The position numbers and the translations under genes are program-made. A stretch of 64,000 nt of DNA from contig NZ_SKBU01000013.1 of assembly GCF_004337705.1 (NCBI RefSeq), positions 1-64,000 on the forward strand, given 5' to 3'. The DNA comes from Rubrobacter taiwanensis (GTDB lineage Bacteria > Actinomycetota > Rubrobacteria > Rubrobacterales > Rubrobacteraceae). Below are positions 9,004-17,719 of this stretch, in pieces (the first letter of the stretch is position 1; the number at the start of each line of letters is the position of its first letter). The notes under the pieces were generated by a model. The model did no database searches and was not told the origin of the DNA. It saw nothing but the letters and a program-made list of their open reading frames with translations.

Positions 9004-10264
9004 CGGCCGGCTCCAGCGGCAGCTCCAGCTCCAGCACGAAACCCTTGCCGGGAGCGTTGGCCGCCCGCAGCGAGCCGTCCAGGGCTGCGGCCCGTTCGCG
9101 CAGGCCCCGCAGCCCGAAGCCGCGCTCGCTCGCGTCCTCCGGCGCGCCCCGGCCGTCGTCCGCGACGGTCAGCCGGACGCTCGGGTTGCCGAAGGCGAGC
9201 GTGGCGCGGACCCGGTCCGCCCCGGAATGCCGGAGCACGTTGGTCAGGGCCTCCTGGAGCGTCCGGTAGAGCGCGAGGGCGGCCTCGGGCGGCAGCTCCC
9301 GCTCCTCGCCGCTAACCTCGAAGGAGACCCGCATGCCGGAGGCTTCGAACTCGCGCACGAGACGCTCCAGGGCCTCCGGGCCCCGTTGTTCCTCCATCGC
9401 GGCGGGCTTGAGGGCGCGCACCGAGCGCCGGACCTCCTGCAGCGCCTGGGAGGAGAGCTCCTTCGCCTTCAGGACCTCCTGGCGGGCACGGTCCGGCTCG
9501 TGGTCGATGAGCTTGCCCGCCGCTTCGAGCTGGACGTTGACGACGGTCAGGTAGTGCCCGAGGGTGTCGTGGATCTCGCGCGCCATCCGGTTGCGCTCCT
9601 CGGAGATGGTGAGGTCGCGCACCCGGTCGGCGTAGCGGCGCAGCTCGGCGTGGGCCGCCTCCAGCTCGGAGAGCAGCTCCTGGGTGCGCTCCTTGCGCCG
9701 CTCGGCGAGCACGGCGATCATGCAGATCCCGATAACGAACGCCAGAGAGGGCAGCACGAGCAGGCTGTTTATCAGGGCGTCGCGGAAACCCAACTCCGGC
9801 ACCAGGACCAGGAGCGCCAAGAAGAAGGCGAGAGTGATCCCGGCGGAGTACGCCAGCGCCCGCAGGAAGCCGAAGAGGAAGACGGCGTTGGCTACCGCAA
9901 TGCCGAGAAAGCCGAAGGCGAAGCCGCCCGTATCTAGGAAAGCTACCGTGAAGGCGGCCGCCAGAAACACCGGTACGAACAACAGCCGGCGGCGGTCGGA
10001 AGGAGGTTCCCACGGCAGGAGAGGCCACAGTACTCCCAGCGCCAGGAACCCGAGAACGACCGGCCAGTCACCCGGAATCGCATCGGACCTGTATACGTGA
10101 AAGAGAAAGGCTCCGGCGAAATACGACCAGAAGATCAAATTGAAGAAGCGGTCCAGGTGCCGGTCTTCGACACGCTCCGGCTCGCTCTCCCGGTGTCTGA
10201 GCAGCTCCTTTATCTTTCCGGCTACCATACCCGGTACTCTACCGCCGTTCCGGCGAGGAGTCAT
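8996..10264 (-). CDS. membrane sensor histidine kinase (HisKA_3 type)
   Basis: A 422-residue kinase. About six hydrophobic segments occupy residues 40-185 and form a membrane sensor without a large extracellular loop, so the signal may be membrane-borne. A coiled linker (190-220) leads to the HisKA_3 box SEERNRMAREIHDTLGHYLT with phospho-accepting H232. The HATPase_c domain shows DDGRGAPEDASERGFGLRGL. The ATG at 10262-10264 follows GGAG. It is coupled to the response regulator by an 8-base overlap. An imperfect ATGAC-N4-GTAAT repeat sits 24 bases upstream. Confidence 0.92.
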   Translation of the reverse strand: MTPRRNGGRVPGMVAGKIKELLRHRESEPERVEDRHLDRFFNLIFWSYFAGAFLFHVYRSDAIPGDWPVVLGFLALGVLWPLLPWEPPSDRRRLLFVPVFLAAAFTVAFLDTGGFAFGFLGIAVANAVFLFGFLRALAYSAGITLAFFLALLVLVPELGFRDALINSLLVLPSLAFVIGICMIAVLAERRKERTQELLSELEAAHAELRRYADRVRDLTISEERNRMAREIHDTLGHYLTVVNVQLEAAGKLIDHEPDRARQEVLKAKELSSQALQEVRRSVRALKPAAMEEQRGPEALERLVREFEASGMRVSFEVSGEERELPPEAALALYRTLQEALTNVLRHSGADRVRATLAFGNPSVRLTVADDGRGAPEDASERGFGLRGLRERAAALDGSLRAANAPGKGFVLELELPLEPAGG

Positions 10265-10287
10265 CGTGCTCCGGTCATGTTCGCGGC

Positions 10288-10301
10288 ATGACCCGGGTAA
10301 T
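10288..10301. promoter_or_regulatory. imperfect ATGAC-N4-GTAAT repeat upstream of the kinase gene
   Basis: The sequence ATGACCCGGGTAAT differs by one base from the perfect palindrome ATGACCCGGGTCAT found upstream of the ferredoxin gene at 35499-35512. It lies in the 40-base gap between the kinase start and the end of the galactose operon, a plausible operator position for the two-component operon. It is a pattern observation only. Confidence 0.35.
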
Positions 10302-10304
10302 GGC

Positions 10305-11309
10305 TTACCCGGCTATTACCTCCGGGCCGTCCGGGCTGAGGATGAAAGTCTCCTCGGCCTTGGCCCCCGGAAGCGAGGGGTTCCAGGCGAACGCCTGGTT
10401 GGCCCGGATCCCGTACGGGCTCTCCGGCGTGGCTATGACCTCCCGCGAGGCGTAGCCGGTGAGGCCGCCCTGGTGGTGGTCCCGCCAGCCCTCGGGGAAA
10501 CCGGCCTCCTCGTAGAACCGCCGGCAGTCGGCGAAGGCTTCGCCGAGGGTGCGGCCGGGGCGGGTGGCCTCCTCGCGCATCCGGTGCAGGATCTCTTCGC
10601 AGGCGGCTAACCGCCGCTCCAGCCCGGCGTCCGGCCGCTCGAAGTGGACGAAGCGGGTAAGGTTGGCGTAGAGGCCGCCGCGCTCGGCGCAGACCACGAG
10701 CATCGCCCGCTCTCCGAGCCGGGCTTCCGGAACCGGGATCGGGTGCCGATAGAGCCGCAGCCGCTCCCAACCGGCGGCCATCAGCACCGGGGCGAACAGC
10801 CCGCGCCGCCGGCCGGCGGCCGCGAGCTGCGCGGCGGCCTCCTGCTCGGTGGTCCCGGGGGTCAGGTATTCGGCCGCCTCCCGCACCGCCGCGGTGGCGT
10901 CCTCGCCCACCCGCCGGTAGCGCTCGATGGCCTCCGGGTCGAGGACGCGCCGCAGCTCCGAGACCTCGGCGGCCAGCTCCGCGCCGGGTTCGTCCGTCCC
11001 GAGCGGCGCGCCGCCGGAGAGCTCCCGGAGCGTGGCGTCCGGCGGCTCGTACCAGGGGTGCTCAGCCACCTCCAGCTCCGGCGTCACCTCCCGCCGGAAG
11101 CGCGGGGCCTCGATGTTATCGGTCAGGACGTACTCGGCCTCCGGGGTAAGCAGGATACCGGCCACACCCGCCGGGGCGGCGTGGTCCACCCGGTTATCCG
11201 CTCCGCCGGTGTACCAGGCGAAGTTGGCCGGGCTCTTGAGGAGCGCGGCTCCAAGCCCCAACCTCTCCAGCAGCTCCCGGACGCGCTCCCGCCGCGACTC
11301 CCGGCTCAT
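10305..11309 (-). CDS. M24 (creatinase/aminopeptidase P-like) protein lacking metal ligands
   Basis: A 334-residue two-domain protein with an N-terminal creatinase-type domain (about 1-125) and a C-terminal pita-bread domain. Of the five metal ligands of M24 peptidases, three positions appear replaced: the first Asp is C207 (MLVVCAERGG), the second Asp is N216 (LYANLTRF) and the first Glu is N310 (FAWNPSLPG). H279 (DHHQGGLTGY) and E320 remain. Creatinase, a metal-free member of the fold, also lacks the set, so this is more likely a non-peptidase hydrolase or a binding protein. It is the last gene of the galactoside operon and overlaps galK by four bases, which ties it to sugar use in an unknown way. 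Confidence 0.75.
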   Translation of the reverse strand: MSRESRRERVRELLERLGLGAALLKSPANFAWYTGGADNRVDHAAPAGVAGILLTPEAEYVLTDNIEAPRFRREVTPELEVAEHPWYEPPDATLRELSGGAPLGTDEPGAELAAEVSELRRVLDPEAIERYRRVGEDATAAVREAAEYLTPGTTEQEAAAQLAAAGRRRGLFAPVLMAAGWERLRLYRHPIPVPEARLGERAMLVVCAERGGLYANLTRFVHFERPDAGLERRLAACEEILHRMREEATRPGRTLGEAFADCRRFYEEAGFPEGWRDHHQGGLTGYASREVIATPESPYGIRANQAFAWNPSLPGAKAEETFILSPDGPEVIAG

Positions 11310-12421
11310 CTCACGACCTCCGCTCCGGCGGCCGGGAGGAAGCGGTAGAAGGCCGGCTCGCGGAACCCGGAGTCCCGGAAACTATTGCGGACGGTCCGTT
11401 CCAGTTCCTCCGCGCGGCTGCTCTCCACCAGGGCGATAGCGCAGCCGCCGAAGCCCGCGCCCGTGAGGCGGGCTCCGGGCGCTTCCGACTCCCGCGCGCA
11501 TTCCACGAACGCGTCCAGCTCCGGGGTGGAGACCTCGTAGTCGTCGCGCAGGGAGCGGTGCGAGGCGTACATCAGCCGGCCGAACTCCGCGAAGTCCCCG
11601 GCTCGCAGCGCTGCGGCTGCGTCCAGGACCCGGGCGTTCTCGGAGATCACGTGCCGGGCGCGCCGGCGCTCCTCGCCGGAGAGCCTCCGCAGGTCTTCTT
11701 CGGCGGCGTCCCGCAGCTCCGCTACTCCCAACGCTGCGGCGGCGCGCTCGCAGGCTGTGCGCCGGTCGTTATAGCCGGTTTTGGCCAGGCCGCGCTTGAG
11801 GCGCGTGTCGCAGACGAGCAGGGCCAGCCCGGCGCTCTCCAGCTCCAGCGGCACCGGCTCGGCTTCGAGGGTGCGGCAGTCCACGAGCAGGGCCGTACCT
11901 GCCTCGCAGAGCAGCGAGGCGTACTGGTCCATGATGCCGCTGTTCACCCCGACGAACTCGTTCTCGGCCCGCTGGCAGAGCCGGGCAAGGTCCTTGCGCC
12001 CGGTACCCAGCTCGAAGAGCGCGTCCAGCGCCAGGGCGGTCGCCGCCTCTATGGCCGCCGAGGAGGAGAGGCCGGAGCCGAGCGGCACGTCCCCGGCGAA
12101 GGCTGCCCGGAAGTCCGGGATCTCGTGGCCCGCAGCCCGCAGGGCCCACAGCACGCCGCGCGGATAGTCCGCCCAGGAGCCCTCCCGCTCGCCGGCGAGC
12201 GGTTTCGTCTCCTCGAAGTTGGCGGAGTAGAGTTCGTTACCGCTGCGCCCGACGGCGGCGGCCACCCGGCGGTCTATGGCGCAGGGGAGCACGAAGCCGC
12301 CGTTGTAGTCGGTGTGCTCGCCTATCAGGTTCAACCGCCCCGGTGCGCTGGCCACGAGTTCGGGGTCTTCGCCGAAGCGCTCCCGGTAGGCGCTGGCGGC
12401 TCGTCTCTCCACCTCTCTCAT
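11306..12421 (-). CDS. galK: galactokinase
   Basis: A 371-residue GHMP kinase that phosphorylates galactose at C1, the first Leloir step. Seen motifs are the galactose signature GRLNLIGEHTDYNGGFVLP near residue 27, the ATP-binding VPLGSGLSSSAAIEAA near 110 and the third GHMP motif LTGAGFGGCAIALVE near the C-terminus. Length is normal. It overlaps galT and the downstream M24-like gene by four bases each (ATGA junctions), so translation is coupled through the operon. Confidence 0.96.
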   Translation of the reverse strand: MREVERRAASAYRERFGEDPELVASAPGRLNLIGEHTDYNGGFVLPCAIDRRVAAAVGRSGNELYSANFEETKPLAGEREGSWADYPRGVLWALRAAGHEIPDFRAAFAGDVPLGSGLSSSAAIEAATALALDALFELGTGRKDLARLCQRAENEFVGVNSGIMDQYASLLCEAGTALLVDCRTLEAEPVPLELESAGLALLVCDTRLKRGLAKTGYNDRRTACERAAAALGVAELRDAAEEDLRRLSGEERRRARHVISENARVLDAAAALRAGDFAEFGRLMYASHRSLRDDYEVSTPELDAFVECARESEAPGARLTGAGFGGCAIALVESSRAEELERTVRNSFRDSGFREPAFYRFLPAAGAEVVR

Positions 12422-13401
12422 CCCGAGCGCTCCACAGCTTCCCGCAGCTGCGTGGCGGTCTCTTCCGGCAGGGCGTCAACGATGAACGCTCCGGCTCCCA
12501 CCTCGCTGCCGGCCAGGTACTTCAGCTTCTCGGCTGTGCGGTTGGGCGGGTAGAACTCGATGTGGAAGTGCGCCGTGCCCGAGTAATCCTTCCCGTCCGT
12601 AGGGGCCTGATGCATGACCATCACGTAGGGCAGCGAGTAGCCGAAGAGTGCGTCGTAGCCCAGCAGGACCCGCTTGAGGGTCCGGGCCAGATCCCACCGC
12701 TCCTCACCATCCAGCTCAGAGATTGCAGGAACGCAGCGCGTGGAATAGATGTGTACTTCGTAGGGATAGCGGGCGTAGAACGGTACGAAGGCCGTGAAGT
12801 GACTGCCCTTAGCCACTATCCGGCGCCCGTCCTCGAGCTCGGCGGCCAGAAGCTCGCAGTGCAGGCAGCGGCCATGCTCTTCTCTGTGTGCTTTTGCGGC
12901 TTCGAGCTCTCTGGCCGGGCGGGGAGGGATGAAGGGGTAGCCGTAGATCTGGCCGTGCGGATGGTGCAGCGTGACCCCCATGACCTCTCCCTTGTTCTCG
13001 AAGATGAAGACGTACTCCACCTCTTCTCTGGAGCCCAGATCCTCATAGCGGTCGGCCCAGACGTGGATCAGGTCGCGGATGCGGCGCGCACTCATCCGGG
13101 CGAGCGTCGTGTCGTGCTCGTCGGAGTAGAGGACCACCTCGCAGATCCCGCGGCCGGGAGCGGTGGGGCTCAGCCGGGTACCCGGCTCTTCCGGTTCAGG
13201 CGCGTCCGGCCTGAAGGAGGGGAACTTGTTCTCGAAAACGACTATCTCGTAGGAGGAGCGGGGGACCTCCGTTGGCGTTCTCCCCTCGCGGGTGGGGCAG
13301 AGGGGACACCACTCCGGAGGGGGCAGGAAGGTGCGCTCCTGGCGGTGGGTGGCATAAGCGACCCACTCTTTGAGGGTCGGGTCCCAGCGCAGCTGGTTCA
13401 T
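12418..13401 (-). CDS. galT: galactose-1-phosphate uridylyltransferase
   Basis: A 327-residue enzyme swapping UMP between UDP-glucose and galactose 1-phosphate. The zinc-binding cysteines appear in EWCPLCPTREG and RCLHCEL, and the substrate segment VTLHHPHGQIYGYPFI precedes them. The catalytic region is SGTAHFHIEFYPP with the histidine pair. The ATG overlaps the TGA of a small upstream ORF. galE is not in this window, so UDP-galactose must be epimerised by an enzyme encoded elsewhere. Confidence 0.95.
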   Translation of the reverse strand: MNQLRWDPTLKEWVAYATHRQERTFLPPPEWCPLCPTREGRTPTEVPRSSYEIVVFENKFPSFRPDAPEPEEPGTRLSPTAPGRGICEVVLYSDEHDTTLARMSARRIRDLIHVWADRYEDLGSREEVEYVFIFENKGEVMGVTLHHPHGQIYGYPFIPPRPARELEAAKAHREEHGRCLHCELLAAELEDGRRIVAKGSHFTAFVPFYARYPYEVHIYSTRCVPAISELDGEERWDLARTLKRVLLGYDALFGYSLPYVMVMHQAPTDGKDYSGTAHFHIEFYPPNRTAEKLKYLAGSEVGAGAFIVDALPEETATQLREAVERSG

Positions 13402-13532
13402 CCTTCGTCCTCCTCGTCCTCTCCTCCCTCCTCGAGGGAGTAGAAGATGATGTAGCGCCCGTCGTCTTTGGGCAGGATCTCTTTCTTCATCCGGCGCTCA
13501 CCATCGGAGGCGGTTTGGGGATGTTCCTCCAC
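13398..13532 (-). CDS. small acidic protein between GH42 and galT
   Basis: A 44-codon frame missed by length cut-offs. It starts at GTG (13530-13532), eight bases after a strong GGAGGAAGG, and its TGA overlaps the galT ATG. The product reads MKKEILPKDDGRYIIFYSLE from residue 15 onward and ends in an acidic run (EEGGEDEEDEG). An internal ATG at residue 15 has no SD sequence, so the GTG is preferred. Coupling on both sides in a tight operon and the excellent SD argue that it is made. The compact ILPKDDGRYIIFY core suggests a short beta-hairpin. I do not recognise a family; function unknown. Confidence 0.7.
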   Translation of the reverse strand: MEEHPQTASDGERRMKKEILPKDDGRYIIFYSLEEGGEDEEDEG

Positions 13533-13536
13533 AGGA

Positions 13537-15534
13537 CTAACCTTCCTCCAGAATCGCGATGCCCCGGGGGGCGAGTTGCAGAGTGTCCCGACGCTCTCCC
13601 GTCAGCAGGTCCCGGGCCGGGTCCTCCAGACGCAGCTCTACCGGCTCTTCGCTGTGGTTAAGCGCGAAGAGAAAGGAGCGCTCGCCGGCCGTCCGGCGCA
13701 CCACTTCGACACCTGCGGGGGCTTCGAGCGGCGGCCGGACACCCGCCTCCTGGCAGATCCCCTCCAGCAGCGAGGCCATATACGCCTCTTCCGGCTGCGT
13801 GCCGAGGTAGTAAGCGGTTCCGCGGCCGAAGCGGTGGCGCGTGATCGCGGGCTGCCCGGAGGAGAAGCCGGATGCGAAGGTCGCGACCGGCTCGGCTCCT
13901 TCCAGGCGGATCACGTCGCTCCACAGGTGTGCCGCGCGGGTGTCTCCGCTCTCCGTTCGCAGCAGGATCTCCTCGTCCGGCGTCGAGGGGGCGAATTCCT
14001 CAACCCGGAGGCCGAGTAGCTTCCGGAGCGGCGCGGGGTAGCCGCCGAGCCAGATGTGGTCGTGCCCGTCCGCGATGCCGGAGAAGAACGAGATCACTAG
14101 CGTTCCCCCGCCGGATACGAACCGCTCCAGGTTGCGGGCCGCCGTTTCGCGCAGCAGGTAGAGGTTCGGGACGAAGACGGCCCGGTAGCGCGAGAGGTCC
14201 CCTTCGGGGTGGGCGAAGTCTACTAGTATGTTCTTGTGCCACAGCGGGGTGTAGTAGCTGCGGAGCTGCTCCAGCAGCCGCACCTCGCAGGAGGGCTTGG
14301 AGCCCAGCTCCAGCGCCCACCAGCTCTCCCAGTCCAGCAGGATCGCGGCCTCGGCCTCGCCGCGCGAGCCGGGCAGAGCGTCCAGCCGCTTCAGCTCGTT
14401 GCCGAGCTGCACCACCTCGCGCCAGACGCGGCTGTCGGTGCCGGCGTGAGGAACCAGAGCGCCGTGAAACTTCTCCGCCCCGGCCTTGGAGGCCCGCCAC
14501 TGGAAGAACATGATCCCGTCCGCCCCGCGGGCAAGGGCCGCATAGCTCCAGAGCCGCATCTGGCCAGGCCTCTTCGGGACGTTCACGGGCCGCCAGTTGA
14601 CGCTGCTCGGGGTCTGCTCCATGAGGACCCAGGGATTCCCGCCGCCGAGCGAGCGCATCAGGTCGTAGGTCATGGCCGCGCCTGCCGGAGCGTCCGGGTC
14701 GGCGGGGTCGGGGTAGCAGTCGTGGGAGACGACGTCCTCGTGCCGGGCCCACTCCCAGTAGTCCAGCGGCTTGAAGAGTCCCATGAAGTTGGTGGTGATA
14801 GGGATCTCGGGTGTGATCTCGCGCAGGATCCCGGCCTCCATCCGGAAGCACTCCAGCAGCGCGTCCGAGGAGAACCTGCGCCAGTCGAGCTGCTGCGTAG
14901 GATTGGGGAAGGTGGGGGTGGGGAGAGGCGGTCCTACCTCCTCCCAGTCCGAGTACTGCTGGCTCCAGAACGCGGTGCCCCAGGCCCGGTTGAGCTCGGC
15001 CAGCGTGCCGTACTTACTGCGGAGCCACTCGCGGAAAGCGGCGGCGGAGGTCCGGCAGTAACACTCGGGGACGTGGCAGCCGTACTCGTTGTTCACGTGC
15101 CACATGGCGAGCGCGGGGTGGTCCTCGTAGCGCTCGGCTATCCGGCGCACGAGAGCAGCGGCCCTCTGCCGGTAGACGGAGCTGCTCGGGCAATACTGCT
15201 GCCGGGAGCCGGGCCGGAGTGTCACTCCCTCCCGCGTGACGGGCAGGGTATCGGGGTAGAGCTTCGCCATCCAGGGCGGGGGAGAGGCGGTTGCGGTGGC
15301 GAGGTTCGCCAGGACGCCGTTTTCGTGCAGCAGGTCCAGGACGCGGTCCAGCCAGGCGAAGTCGTACTCGCCGGGATGTGGCTCCAGCTTCGCCCAGGCG
15401 AAGATCCCGACCGAAACTAAATTGACCCCGGCCTCCCGCATCAGCCGCACGTCTTCGGCCCACACCTCCTCCGGCCACTGCTCCGGATTGTAGTCGGCGC
15501 CGTAGAAGACGTGCGGCAGCTTTTTAGAGATCAT
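13537..15534 (-). CDS. GH42 beta-galactosidase
   Basis: A 665-residue cytoplasmic enzyme releasing galactose from beta-galactosides. Domains in order: TIM barrel with FYGADYNPEQWPEEVW at the start, acid/base E150 in MWHVNNEYG, a zinc-type cysteine cluster (C115 with C153, C158, C160), and nucleophile E306 in WVLMEQTPSSVNW; then a trimerisation domain (about 380-590) and a small C-terminal beta domain. Thermophilic GH42 enzymes often carry this cysteine set. There is no signal peptide, so substrates enter through the upstream ABC importer. The frame overlaps the GH4 stop by four bases. Confidence 0.95.
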   Translation of the reverse strand: MISKKLPHVFYGADYNPEQWPEEVWAEDVRLMREAGVNLVSVGIFAWAKLEPHPGEYDFAWLDRVLDLLHENGVLANLATATASPPPWMAKLYPDTLPVTREGVTLRPGSRQQYCPSSSVYRQRAAALVRRIAERYEDHPALAMWHVNNEYGCHVPECYCRTSAAAFREWLRSKYGTLAELNRAWGTAFWSQQYSDWEEVGPPLPTPTFPNPTQQLDWRRFSSDALLECFRMEAGILREITPEIPITTNFMGLFKPLDYWEWARHEDVVSHDCYPDPADPDAPAGAAMTYDLMRSLGGGNPWVLMEQTPSSVNWRPVNVPKRPGQMRLWSYAALARGADGIMFFQWRASKAGAEKFHGALVPHAGTDSRVWREVVQLGNELKRLDALPGSRGEAEAAILLDWESWWALELGSKPSCEVRLLEQLRSYYTPLWHKNILVDFAHPEGDLSRYRAVFVPNLYLLRETAARNLERFVSGGGTLVISFFSGIADGHDHIWLGGYPAPLRKLLGLRVEEFAPSTPDEEILLRTESGDTRAAHLWSDVIRLEGAEPVATFASGFSSGQPAITRHRFGRGTAYYLGTQPEEAYMASLLEGICQEAGVRPPLEAPAGVEVVRRTAGERSFLFALNHSEEPVELRLEDPARDLLTGERRDTLQLAPRGIAILEEG

Positions 15535-16823
15535 CTAACCCCCTCCGGCAGTGCGCCGCCATGGGTTTCTATCAGGTCGTCTGCCAGGGCCCGGATCTCG
15601 TCCAGTGAGAGCACGCTCGCGGCGTGCCGGTCCAGCATCGCAGCATGGTAGACGTGATCCCGCTTGCCCTCCAGCGCAGCGCGCACGGTAAGCTCCTGCA
15701 CGCTCACGTGCGGCAGGCACATCCCCGCGAGCTGCGGCGGCAGCTCTCCTGCGTGGCAGGGCCTGAGGCCTGCGCCGTCTGCCAGCACCGGCACCTCGAC
15801 GCAGCAGTCCTGCGGCAGGTTGGTTATGAGGTTCGTGTTCCGGACGTTACCGTAGATCACCCGCGGCGTGTTCGTCTCTATGGAGTGGATGATGGGCGCA
15901 GCGTACTCAATGCTCGGCTGCAGCGGGAAGCTCTCCCCGGCGAGCAGCTTCTTGCGGCTCCGCTCGTACTCGCGCAGGTTCTCCTCGCTGCGCCTCAGGT
16001 ACTCGTCCACCGGGATGTCGAATCTCTCTATGAGCCCCTCGTCCTTGAGAAAGTAGGGGGTGTACTCGGCGTTGTGCTCGCTCGACTCGGTGACAAAGTA
16101 CCCGAAGTGGCGCATCAGCTCGAAGCGCACCTTATCCTTCGCATACACCTCCGAATCCTCCATCGCCGCGAACAGGCGCGGGTAGGCGTCTTCGCCGGCC
16201 ACCTCCAGCTTCGTCATCCAGGCGATGTGGTTGATCCCGGCGCACTCGTAGAGCAGCTCCTCCGGCGCGACGCCTATGTAGGAGGCTATCTGCCGTGCGG
16301 TGTACTGCACACTGTGGCAGAGCCCCACCACCTTCAGCTCCGGGTACGCCCGGTAGAAGGCCCACACCAGCATGCTCATCGGGTTGGTGTAGTTCAGAAG
16401 CAGCGCGTCCGGGCAGAGCTCGCGCATCTCCCGGCCTAGCTCCACCACGAATGGTATGGTCCGCAGGCCGCGGAAGATGCCGCCTACCCCCAGAGTATCG
16501 GCGATGGTCTGCTTCAGGCCGTACCTCTTGGGGATCTCAAAGTCTGCAAGGGTAGCCTCGTGCATCCCGATCTGGACCATGTTTATCACGTAGTCTGCGC
16601 CTTCCAGCGCGGAGCGGCGGTCGGAGTGCTCCTCGACCCTCGCCTCGCCGTTCAGTTGCTCCGAGGTCCAACGGGCCATCATCCCCGCCGTCTCCAGGCG
16701 TTCGGGGTCTATGTCGTGTAAGGCGACAGTGGCCCCACGCAGCTCCGGGTAGTGGAAGATGTCGGTCAGCAGAGTCCCGGTGAACTCTACGCTTCCCGCG
16801 CCGATGAATGAGATTTTAATCAC
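15531..16823 (-). CDS. melA: GH4 alpha-galactosidase (MelA-like)
   Basis: A 430-residue NAD- and Mn-dependent GH4 enzyme. The Rossmann start IKISFIGAGSVEFTGTLLTD, then NYTNPMSMLVWAF and the metal-binding CAGINHIAWM (Cys and His) are visible. The MelA-like group within GH4 splits alpha-galactosides such as melibiose; an alpha-glucuronidase or alpha-glucosidase of the same family is possible. The frame is open to 16964, but that would overlap the permease gene; the GTG at 16821-16823, six bases after AAGGAGG, gives the normal family start. With GH42 downstream, the operon handles both alpha- and beta-galactosides. Confidence 0.88.
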   Translation of the reverse strand: MIKISFIGAGSVEFTGTLLTDIFHYPELRGATVALHDIDPERLETAGMMARWTSEQLNGEARVEEHSDRRSALEGADYVINMVQIGMHEATLADFEIPKRYGLKQTIADTLGVGGIFRGLRTIPFVVELGREMRELCPDALLLNYTNPMSMLVWAFYRAYPELKVVGLCHSVQYTARQIASYIGVAPEELLYECAGINHIAWMTKLEVAGEDAYPRLFAAMEDSEVYAKDKVRFELMRHFGYFVTESSEHNAEYTPYFLKDEGLIERFDIPVDEYLRRSEENLREYERSRKKLLAGESFPLQPSIEYAAPIIHSIETNTPRVIYGNVRNTNLITNLPQDCCVEVPVLADGAGLRPCHAGELPPQLAGMCLPHVSVQELTVRAALEGKRDHVYHAAMLDRHAASVLSLDEIRALADDLIETHGGALPEGVR

Positions 16824-16852
16824 TGCAACCTCCTTCTGGCTTAGACGACTGG

Positions 16853-17719
16853 CTACTTCAATCCGGTGCGGGCGATGCCCTGGACGAAATAGCGCTGGAA
16901 AAAGATGAATATGAGCAGCATGGGTAGTATTGAAACCAGAGTCATTGCCATCAAGTAAGTCCACTCTGTGTAATAAGCGCCTTGCATTAGATTGAGGCCA
17001 AGAGGGACAGTGTACGCTTCTTGGTCTTGCAGAACTACTATAGGCCAGGCGAAGTCATTCCACCGCCACATGAAGGTAAAGATTATGAGCACAGCAATGA
17101 CAGGACCTGAGAGCGGCAAGACGACCTTGCGGAAGATTGTAAACTCGCTGGCTCCGTCAATCCTGGCGGCTTCAATTAGCTCGTCGGGAATGCTCATCAT
17201 GAACTGCCGTACCAAAAAGATCCCGAACGCTTCTGCTGCTCGCGGGAAGATTACTCCCCAGTAGGTGTTGACCCATCCGAGTTGAGCTACGATTAGGTAC
17301 TCAGGGACGATATAAACCTGAATTGGGATCATCAGAGTGCTAAGCAGTAGGAGAAAAATAACATTACGACCAGGGAAGTCATATTTGGCAAATGTATATC
17401 CCGCTAGCAAATTAATGAACACAGTGATTACGACTGCGATAAGAGCTATTGCGAAGGAGTTGATATACCATTGGGTGAAAGGTAGTGTGTTCCAAGCTTC
17501 TACAAAATTGCTCCAGACAAACTCAGAAGGCCATAGCTGGACTTCAGGCGCAAAGATCTCTTCTCTGGGACGAACTGCAGTAACGAACATCCAATAGATC
17601 GGGAAGAACATGACCAACGCAGCTACTACTACAGAAACCCAGATAACGGCATTCTTAATCTTTTGGCTCATTTGCCTGTTGTAAGAGACTTTCAACATGA
17701 GCATAACCTTCTCACTCAA
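16853..17719 (-). CDS. sugar ABC transporter permease (MalG type)
   Basis: A 288-residue permease with six predicted helices; the first spans about 29-48 (VVVAALVMFFPIYWMFVTAV). The binding-protein-dependent transport EAA loop is seen around EAARIDGASEFTIFRKVVLP. It pairs with the MalF-type permease encoded just upstream (8-base overlap). Base composition is odd: codons are AT-rich compared with the GH4 gene that follows only 30 bases downstream, which suggests acquisition from a lower-GC organism. No ABC ATPase gene is in the operon, so an MsmK-like shared ATPase is expected elsewhere. Confidence 0.93.
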   Translation of the reverse strand: MSEKVMLMLKVSYNRQMSQKIKNAVIWVSVVVAALVMFFPIYWMFVTAVRPREEIFAPEVQLWPSEFVWSNFVEAWNTLPFTQWYINSFAIALIAVVITVFINLLAGYTFAKYDFPGRNVIFLLLLSTLMIPIQVYIVPEYLIVAQLGWVNTYWGVIFPRAAEAFGIFLVRQFMMSIPDELIEAARIDGASEFTIFRKVVLPLSGPVIAVLIIFTFMWRWNDFAWPIVVLQDQEAYTVPLGLNLMQGAYYTEWTYLMAMTLVSILPMLLIFIFFQRYFVQGIARTGLK

